This document shows positions 56,257 to 64,000 of a stretch of DNA of 64,000 bases, one piece after another. The stretch spans positions 31,635,128-31,699,127 of the forward strand of contig CM062294.1 of the NCBI GenBank assembly GCA_031216915.1, written 5' to 3'. Each line of letters starts with the position of its first letter. Positions within the stretch are counted from its first letter, which is position 1. The notes under the pieces are model-generated. The model searched no databases. It had not been told where the DNA came from and worked only from the letters and a program-made list of their open reading frames with translations. The stretch is from Pictodentalium vernedei (Eukaryota; Mollusca; Scaphopoda; Dentaliida; Dentaliidae). A program made the position numbers and the translations under genes.

Positions 56257-56504
56257 TTATAATTAGTGATTGCAATCGAATATTATAGCGTATACTGCCC
56301 ATCCAATGGTAAGTGACCAATCCACGGAGGTCGTATTGTATTATTTATTTAATTTAATGATTTAATTTACGGTATACGTAACGCAGAACAAAATACAGTA
56401 AATATATTGAACTTAATGTTAAATAAGTCTCAGATAACCATTGCTTTTGAAATAAAATACAAATCGTAGCGAATACCATAGGAAGATGCCACAACAAGAT
56501 TGGA

Positions 56505-57063
56505 TGTCTACCTGTCATCTCCCTGTTAGCTGTACATAGCCATGCTGTCTACCCGTCATCTCCCTGCTAGCTGCACATAGCCATGCTGTCTACCTGTCAT
56601 CTCTCTGTTCGCTGTACCTAGCATGCCGTGTACCTGTCATCTCTCTGTTAGCTGCACAAAGCCATGCTGTCTACCTGTCGTATCTCTGTTATCTGTACAT
56701 AGCCATGCTGTCTACCTGTCATCTCTCTATTTGCTGTACCTAGCCTGCTGTGTAACTGTCATCTCTGTGTTAGTTGTACATAGCCATGTTATCTACCTGT
56801 CATGTCTCTGTTAGCTGTACGTAGCCATGGTGTCTACCTGTCATCTCTCTGTTCGCTGATCCTAGCATGCTGTGTACCTGCCATCTCTCTGTTGGCCATA
56901 CATAGCCATGTTGTCTACCTGTCATCTCTCTGTTAGCTTACATAGCCATGCTGTTTGCCTGTCATCTTCCTGTTCGTTGAACATAGCCATGCTGTCTACT
57001 TGTCATCTATCTGTTAGCTGCACATAGCCATGCTGTCTACCTGTCATCTCTCTGCTAGCTGTA
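56505..57063 (+). repeat. 41 bp minisatellite, ~14 units, 3-unit higher order
   Basis: The unit is TGTCTACCTGTCATCTCTCT plus GTTAGCTGTACATAGCCATGC. Units 3, 6 and 9 share variant bases (CCTAGCATGC or CCTAGCCTGC, and TGTGTACC after it), suggesting amplification of three-unit blocks. No coding role is likely. Confidence 0.9.
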
Positions 57064-57518
57064 AAGTGTCAGCTTGTGTCAGATCAACAAAACGAAGTAT
57101 AAACTCAGAGACGGATATTTGTATTCACTATGTATACATATATATTTTACCTCCTACAAGTATCTGGGAATTTCATTGGTTCAAAGACGTCACATGCAGA
57201 CTGCAAATAAAACCATGTACTGCCTCTCAACATCAATATGCGCTGACAACTATGGGTAATCTCCCCTTTGTTCATTGATTATTCAAAATGGCGGCAGCCG
57301 ATAAACGCTTCAAGTTGAAAGATTGAGTGTTGGAAGCCCATATTTGGTCTGAAGTGCAGGTTAGGCAACGTGTAGAGTTGGGAGAGTGTTCACATGTCTT
57401 TGCCTTGTTACAATTTATGGGAGAGTGCCTGTGAACACATTGTGAGAATTCTCTCGCTTAATTTTGATCGTGGTTGTTATGAGTCCTGTGCATCGATGCA
57501 GCAGTCGGTAAGATATAT

Positions 57519-57650
57519 TCATTACACAGTTTGTTGGTGGCTAATATGGTATATATGGTGTCAGTTAATTCCATTGGTGGCCTATATATAATTTCTCGCC
57601 CAATATGAAATTAACTGATACCATATTAGGCCACCAACAAACTGTGTAAC
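57519..57650. repeat. Palindrome with ~50 bp arms
   Basis: TTACACAGTTTGTTGGTGGC...ATGGTAT...TCAGTTAATT and AATTAACTGATACCATATTA...GGCCACCAACAAACTGTGTA. The loop is about 25 bp. Confidence 0.75.
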
Positions 57651-58087
57651 TAATAACATCCTTAGTTATCTTGTCGAGTTTTTCGTGGATGCTTCCAATA
57701 TGGGCATTGCCAAGTATGTTATTAACTAGCGAAACAAAATTTACAGCGACCAGTAAATTCGAGTCTGTGTGAAAATGGCGAAGGCATCAGTACTAATTTC
57801 AGAAATAGAATTTATGGAGACTTATTTTCGGGCGTGAAATATCTCTAGAGAAATCAGAAATTAGATTTGGTAAATAGCATTTAAAGATTTTTATGCAGGG
57901 TTCAGATATATTTTTTTTCAAGAAATCGGAAATAACTTCTATGCATATCGTTAAATGTGTTCTATAAAGAAACCTTCCATGGATATTTTTGTCTCTGGCC
58001 ACGTTTTTGAGAGAAGAAATACATGCATCCACTTCAGAAATATACTGGAGTATAAAATGCAATTTGGAACAATTCAGAAAACTGCAC

Positions 58088-58340
58088 AAAACCCTTTTCA
58101 TACCATGAAAAGCAGATGACACTTGCAAATAGAAATTTTGAATAACTATTTTTTTTTTCGTTTTGTGTCTCAAAAACATAGGTTATGACCCCTCATTGGA
58201 ACGAGCTCGATGAGCTCGTTCCAAAGAGGGGTCATAACCTGTGTTTTTGAGACAAAAAATAAAAGAAATAATGAAAATTATTTGGCGAATTTTGTGAATA
58301 GCGCTGGCCGGTTTTGGCCGTTACGTTGGGTGAAGGGTAA
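58088..58340 (-). mobile_element. TTAA MITE, family B copy (inverted)
   Basis: Left ACCCTTTTCATACCATGAAA, right GGCCGTTACGTTGGGTGAAG, arms TTTTGTGTCTCAAAAACATA / complement, and centre GGAACGAGCTCGATGAGCTCG. Orientation is opposite to 15621. The terminal TTAAs are mutated. Confidence 0.8.
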
Positions 58341-59689
58341 ATGAACTAGGCACCAGTTATCAACGTCCACAGTGTTGTAACTCATCTGGCGTTGGTTCCA
58401 GGTCCATGTATCATATCATGTCTGAGATTAGTATTATCCTTGATGGTTATCTGGGTGGGATTGGGAAATCTCACCCGCGGGGCAAGATTTTTGAGCCAGA
58501 CTCAGGGCTTTCCGTGTGTCTTGTCAAATGTCTTGCCCGAAGGGTGAAGTGTCTTTTTCTCCCACCAGTTTAACGATACGATGCCATTAATAAGAAAATA
58601 CCATAGTTTCCAGAAAAACAATTCATAGTGCGTTCATCCCAGGAGAAAAAACAATAAGATATTCAGAAAGTTTGTCGAGAAGTATGATACATACCAAATA
58701 AAGATATATACTTCCAAACACGCAGACTAGCACCGCATGTTGAGGGTTAATGCACTGAAACGACCTGAAATGAAATCGACATGTCTGCACACGTCAGTTC
58801 CTGACTTGTACACCACTTGGACAGAGCGCATTGATATCAAATGTATATTTCCCTCTGATAAACTGATAGAGTAGTTTGAGACGTGCTGCAGTTTTCCTTA
58901 GTGTGTTCTGGTTTCGATTTACATTTATAAAGTCATTCGTTTTTACGGAAGCTAAACGGCCTTCCACTTTGTTTGTTTATATATGTATAGACGTGATTTG
59001 CGATGACCGAATAGTTTCGGCGCCAATTAAATATGCAAATAGGCTGGTTGCGTGGGTCAGCTGAGATAACTCTCACGTGCATGGGGAGAGACAGCCATAT
59101 CTCACCCAGCTGTCTCACACGACTTTATATAGGTCTCAGTATCTTAGTGGTCGGAGAAATGTGTGTGGCCAACCAGCAAATATTGTTCCACCAGTGCCCC
59201 ACCAAATATTTTGAGACTTAAAATACATGTATGATAGATTTTCGAGTGTTGACAATTACTGAATTTTGTAATTGTTGCGGTGATGCGTAATTGTCTAACA
59301 TATACTTACGTCATTTCATGTTATGTGCGTCTTCTTCATATCTGTATTAGGACAGGCGTTGAACCAAGTAAAGTGGTCGTACCCGGAAAAAATTTGAGAC
59401 AAGCTGATTTTTGTGTCATTTTGAAGAAGAATATCTCTCCCGAAGAACATATCCAAAATCCGCGGAAATCCGCTTTGGGGAAATTTTTTTATAGCATTCA
59501 TTCTATTGGTGGTGTAAGAGCGAATTTCGATCAGTTTTCGGAAACCAGCATTCCAACGTTTTGCGAACGTGAGGACATGGATTTGTGTGAATCCAGTTTT
59601 TTTTCTACTCACTAACACACAGGGTTTACAGAGTGTATCATCACAGTCCATAACACCGGTTCATATCCCGAATAATGAGCGTTGTTTTA
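58341..59689. other. Intergenic DNA, nothing recognised
   Basis: The two opposed frames at 59280-59651 have no family signature. A TATATA-rich stretch and a GCGTGGGTCAGCTGAG segment stand alone. No splice-site context could be assigned. Confidence 0.4.
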
Positions 59690-61845
59690 TAGAAATTTGA
59701 ATTCTCAAAGCCAAACTGGCTGAACAATCGCGCACTGCTGAGCTATGGATACAATATCTATAATATGTCCAGACACTGAAAATGTTCATCAGAGGTGAAC
59801 GCCTTGGCGATTGCAATCTCCACCTTATTGCTGTCAGTAATATGTTGAACCTCTTCGCTGCCACGGGACATGTACACTTCGCTAAGAGATGCAGGTTGTA
59901 TCTGCAAATGAGAAACATCCATGGTTGTATGATAGGTTCTTCTTTGATGGCTTCCATGCTGTACGCTGGAGTTCCAGGGTTTGGGCAGGCCTTTCAAATG
60001 ACTTTGTGATTGAACAAGTCCTCATGCGCTCAATTGAAGGTCGAGGTGGACTAACGCGAGGTCGTGGGTGACCAAATCAGTGCGTCAGGAGTGGATTTAC
60101 ACCATGCATAAATACGCAGAAATACCCGAAACTATGACAACGCTGACTGACATGCAACGCAGTACTAGTGAACAACATGCATGTAGACATGGGCACTTCT
60201 CGTCGTAAACGAGACAACACAGACAGGATGAAAATACTAGAGTGGTTTGACTTGTACGATCCTTTCGATGAGTATGAAAGATTGCGCTCCCTGTCCTCCG
60301 GATTGTCAGCTTCCTTGAGTGATGGTATTAACTGCGACAATACCGAGTCGGTAGGGGCGGAGATACACTCTAAACTAGACAATGTTGTTGTTTCTGATGC
60401 CTCCATCAAAAGGAGTGAAAATTCGCACTTTAGACCATTTGGATCCCGGGGTGAAGTTGGATAACCAGGGGGCATCAATAGACCCATCAGGTCTGTTCAC
60501 TCGATTGATAGCTGTTGCTCAGAGGGAGTGTGACGTGGCACAGCTCTTCGAGTAGTGATGCCAACAGCCCTCTTCAGAGACTTCTTTCTCAGGAAAGCAA
60601 ACAAGGCAGACCTAGCAGCTGCGATAACAGATCGAGTAGCACTTTCGAAGCCGCCATCTCATTCCATGTACGTGCGTGACGGAGGGGCTCTCATCCACAG
60701 AGTCAAATGGAAGGCGAAGGCTACCTACTATGAAGCAGACCATCAGAATGTTGGATATGTGGCCAACAAATATGGGCAGAATTGCTGTGTCGTCTTCGAT
60801 GGTTATGGATAGCAACCAAACACGAAGAGTCATGAGCATAGAAGGAGAGCTGTCAACGTGTGTGCCGATATCCGTTTGACAGACACCATGACTGCATACA
60901 AGAACCAGGAAAGGTTCTTGTGGAACGAGAATAACATAATGGAGTTGATAAGATTGCTGTCCACATTACTGAGAGCGGGTGGACATACTGTTAACTGCAG
61001 TTTGGGCGATGCTGATACCCTGATTGTTGAAAGTGCCATCAAACTTTCGTCTCAAGGCAATTCAGTTGTCATTGCCGCAGATGATACTGATGTACTAGTG
61101 CTATCCGTTCACCATTAGAATCATACTACGGCTGATGTTTATTTCCAAGCAGAAGCACAGAAGTCACATAGGGGTGGGTGGCATGGAAGATCGCAGATAT
61201 AATAGCGAAGATCTGTGATACAACTAGGCGACCCCTCCTGTTCATACATGCATGGAGTGGGTGTGATGTTACTTCGGCAACGTTTGGCCATGGGAAAACA
61301 CAGCTTCTCGAGAGGTTAGAAAAGTCAAGATTCAGAAGATATCAACAATAATGCAGGACAGCGCCGTATCTCAAGTAGAAATTGGAAGAATCGGCGCTGA
61401 ACTGTTTGAAATGCTGTACTCTGGCAAGCAGTCAGACACATTGAATGGCTTGAGATACTCAAAGTTCATGACAATGGTCACTTCCAGCAAGACAGGAATC
61501 GAACCTCAGAAACTACCTCCAACTGAACACGCAGCATACTTTCACAGCCTGCGAGTCTACCTACAAACGGTGGAATGGAAGGAATTGGATATTGATATCC
61601 TAGATCCTCAGAAATGGGGCTGGGGAATTCTAGAAAGTGAGTTGATACCCGTGATGACTGAAGCTCTCCAGCAATTTATACGTTACAAAAGCAAACATAC
61701 CTCCACACACCCCTGTGGAACGAATATATGCTCTTGAAGAATGAACGCAATCAAATGTGTCTCTGCTTTTGGAGACTGTCGAGGGGAGAATTGCTTGAAC
61801 TCCGAGCCGGTCGAGATTGGAGACGAAACTGGCGACAGTAAAGTG
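59690..61845 (+). pseudogene. Pseudogene of a multicopy invertebrate protein with PIN-like region
   Basis: Broken frames follow the order of a large protein I recognise as repeated in many invertebrate genomes and usually left uncharacterised. Blocks: LGDCNLHLIAVSNMLNLFAA, WLYDRFFFDG, FVIEQVLMRSIEGRGGLTRG, YVRDGGALIHRVKWK and NCCVVFDGYG; then LGDADTLIVESAIKLSSQGN, VVIAADDTDVLVLSVHH, LPPTEHAAYFHSLRVYLQTV, WGWGILESELIPV, and a cysteine-rich end with FGDCRGENCLNSE. The VVFDGY and DDTDVLVL motifs look like acidic-residue motifs of PIN/FEN-type nucleases (inference). At least six frameshifts or stops. Function unknown. It may travel with a mobile element. Confidence 0.65.
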
Positions 61846-62400
61846 CCCTGAGCAACACCTGCATGACTTTGGTCAGAAATTATCTCGGTATTTAATCATT
61901 GCGAAGAAAGTTGATCGATATAATTCTTCGCCACGTCGGGAGTTATGAAAAACATGGGCAGCAGAATTATAGCTCGTTTTTTTCTGTTCTATTCCGACTC
62001 AACTTCGTATGGGTGTAAAAATTGAAGGAAATGGTATTTTGGGGCTATTTCCCTAACCATTGGGAATTTTCTCATTCATTTTTCCGCTGTATAGGCTTGT
62101 CATTCGTGCTTAAAGTACGAATGTAGAACAAAACTTCTTCATATCTCACACAAAATATCACGACTATTGAGAAATTGAAGCCACTAAAGATTTTTTTTTA
62201 TGAAATCCCCTCCTTGCGGCCATCTTGCATGAAACATTTTCCCCAAAGACATGACATAACATGACATTAGTAGGCAGAGGGCCAGACGAAATATCGGTAT
62301 CAAATTTTGCACAAAGTCTCATGGTCGTTTTTCATTGCTACAATGTCCAGAAATCATTATCAAGTATGATAGACATATAAAATATACCCATAGTAGCTTG
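61846..62400. other. No recognisable gene
   Basis: AT-rich spacer between the pseudogene and the second 880 bp repeat. Confidence 0.4.
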
Positions 62401-62424
62401 GTGTACCAAATGTTCACCACGAGT

Positions 62425-62482
62425 GGTGAAGTGGTGTTAAGCGCGAGCCTTTGGCGCGCGGTAAACACCACTTCACCGCGAG
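62425..62482. repeat. Short fold-back abutting the 880 bp repeat
   Basis: GGTGAAGTGGTGTTAAGCGCG and CGCGCGGTAAACACCACTTCACC are inverted around AGCCTTTGG. It lies directly against the start of the 880 bp repeat copy 2 and is absent from copy 1. Confidence 0.75.
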
Positions 62483-63362
62483 TCCCGGGCACCCACCCAC
62501 TCCTAAATTGCAAGATTTTTCTTATTGTTTGCATATTTTTCCCGATCATTTTAACATCCACCCCATATCCTGCAAAAAGCAACTTTCCGACATATTTTGG
62601 ACGCCCACCTCTCTCAGCATCATATATCAATGTTTTAAGCACTTTTCAAGTGTTGTTGAGGACCATTTGCTAGTGTTTCTGGGCATTTTTATGTGACCCC
62701 AAGATTTTACAGAAGTATTTTGTCGCAGAGATTGTCATGCCATTGGCTTTATAGAAACCATTTTTGACACATGTGAACCTGCGTTGGTCATTTAAGTTGT
62801 GTCTATTTTATCCAAATGGAATAGAATGGGATATGAGAGCTTTCTTTTAATTTTTTGTTAATTTTATTTTTTTATATTAAAACTGGGTGTGGGGCAATTG
62901 TTATATGAAGCATTTATTGTACTGATAATTGTTACTTGATTTTTGATGTATGTTAAAGATAATTTACATGTACTTAATAGTCTTTATTTCTTTAGAACCA
63001 TAAGGAACCTAAAAGACCTTTGGTTATCTGTGATTATAAGAAATGTTTAAATCAGTTTAAATTCACAAATAGGATTTGTAATTCTGGAAATCGAGACCCT
63101 CAAGGCCGAACTGCTGGTTTAAAAAAGCATGGGTCCAGCACAGGACCTAGATGGGCCCGATAGCTCAACACACCCATCAATACAACCTAACAGAGCTATA
63201 ATGTGTGTGTATTGGTCAGAATAATTTTTAAACTGCTCTATTTGGTATTAAATTGCAGTACGAAAAACGGTGCAAGGGGTTGGAAAAATGTGTATTTGGG
63301 ACCGTTTGACAACCCACCCAACCTGGCATTGTGTGGTACAAAATTTATTCCGCCCCCTGGTC
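62483..63362 (+). repeat. 880 bp dispersed repeat, copy 2
   Basis: Same orientation as copy 1 at 54725, with scattered substitutions. It ends at CCGCCCCCTGGTCAAA, after which an FP-like coding stretch begins that is not present beside copy 1. Confidence 0.85.
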
Positions 63363-63363
63363 A

Positions 63364-63640
63364 AAAAACGTCACGCGATCATCGAAGAAAACTGAAGACA
63401 GCCCAAAATACTGGTCGAATTTTCGTGAATGAACACCTAACATCATCAAGGGCTCCGCTAGCCAGGAGATGTCGTGGTCTTGTGAGAGACAAGAAACTCC
63501 TTCAGACGTTGTCTCATGACGGTACAATTTTTGTAAAATTGAAGGATGAGTCTGTCAAGAGATTAACTTCACCTCAGGAATTCCAAAATCTTGAAAGGCA
63601 GTTAGGCCAAAATATCCAACACAAAATGTACAGTATATAA
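63364..63640 (+). CDS. FP-like C-terminal domain fragment
   Basis: The end of a 145-codon frame, ending TAA 63638-63640. It reads GRIFVNEHLTSSRAPLARRC, RGLVRDKKLLQTLSHDGTIF and VKLKDESVKRLTSPQEF, in line with the small FP-type domain (nucleic-acid-associated) found at the C-terminus of gag-like or ORF1-like proteins of invertebrate retroelements and transposons. The first 50 codons of the frame lie in the 880 bp repeat and are probably not its real start. It may be the last exon or a broken end of such an element. Identification rests on pattern only. Confidence 0.5.
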
Positions 63641-64000
63641 TCAATACAGTATCGAAGCATATATATATATGGATGTTTACTTGGTAAGCATTTACATATT
63701 AATCCATATTCATTGTTTTATCCTCTGTGTGAATGACAACCCGATGATTACACCTGCTGTAGTCTCCATATTAGCACTCAATCAGTTAAGGAATGTGCCT
63801 GCTGTAGTCCTCATATTCTTTGTTCATTTCTCACGGTGAACCAGAAGCTTGTAAAAAGTGATGAAGCCTTGATATGTTAGAAATTGTTGGAGGGTGTCTA
63901 TTTGCATCTTCCAATAATTTGTAACAGAGCAAATCTGAAGGAACAAATGTTGACTATTAAAATAATACACCTGCTGTAATCTCCACATTAGCACTCAAAC
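63641..64000 (+). repeat. Short spaced direct repeats near the window end
   Basis: ACACCTGCTGTAGTCTCCATATTAGCACTCA (about 63749) recurs as ACACCTGCTGTAATCTCCACATTAGCACTCA (about 63967), and in part as GTGCCTGCTGTAGTCCTCAT (about 63795). The array may continue beyond the window. Confidence 0.7.

Noticed and set aside
2778-58340. Repeated palindromes as a CRISPR-like array
   Set aside because: Copies are tens of kilobases apart, TTAA-flanked, in a eukaryotic genome, and there are no regularly spaced spacers.
59280-59651. Opposed 111-codon frames as a gene
   Set aside because: Both strands are open only because of composition. No motif or homology could be recognised.

Overview
This is intergenic and intronic sequence from a metazoan nuclear genome, most likely a lophotrochozoan and probably a mollusc. 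The support is AT-rich DNA with spliced exons, tRNA-derived SINEs, several non-LTR retrotransposons, Tc1-like transposons, a Polinton wreck and very many short fold-back elements. I cannot name the species. Only one host gene is convincing: the last two coding exons of an SLC16/monocarboxylate-transporter-like gene (6142-6650 and 14454-14593, plus strand), separated by a 7.8 kb intron packed with palindromic MITEs. Almost everything else is mobile DNA in several layers of nesting.

Layout. 1-6141: mostly unrecognised DNA, two TTAA-bounded MITEs and two perfect palindromes. 6142-14593: transporter exons and intron. 14594-19545: MITEs, microsatellites and a decayed L1-like LINE on the minus strand (EN and RT remnants). 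19700-22700: a second minus-strand LINE in which the gag-like ORF1 is joined directly to the RT C-terminus and RNase H. 23300-28300: SINE copies with target-site duplications, a dispersed repeat family and a dead Tc1-like transposon with matching TIRs. 31480-40080: a degenerate Polinton/Maverick (protein-primed family B DNA polymerase, then major capsid protein), broken by MITEs and two Tc1-like transposases. 41100-42037: second copy of a 935 bp repeat also present at 7797-8734. 42248-43215: a third minus-strand LINE remnant. 44990-54115: a tandem segmental duplication into which a young LTR element (46876-53926) has inserted. 54725-63362: two copies of an 880 bp repeat flanking a minisatellite, palindromes and a pseudogene of a multicopy invertebrate protein with a PIN-like region. 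63364-63640: a small FP-like ORF.

The most interesting object is the 7,051 bp LTR element on the minus strand. It has two 316 bp LTRs (seven mismatches), a CTTT target-site duplication, a polypurine tract beside the 3' LTR, and a gag frame that starts with a ComEA-like helix-hairpin-helix and ends with a CCHC knuckle. A retropepsin-like region follows, and then, where reverse transcriptase, RNase H and integrase should be, a TatD-type (TATDN2-like) nuclease domain. I see no RT or integrase in it, so it would have to be mobilised in trans.

The second theme is a set of TTAA-flanked, CCCTTT-ended fold-back MITEs (families A, B and C here, piggyBac-like ends). Two of the families share the same central palindrome while their arms differ.
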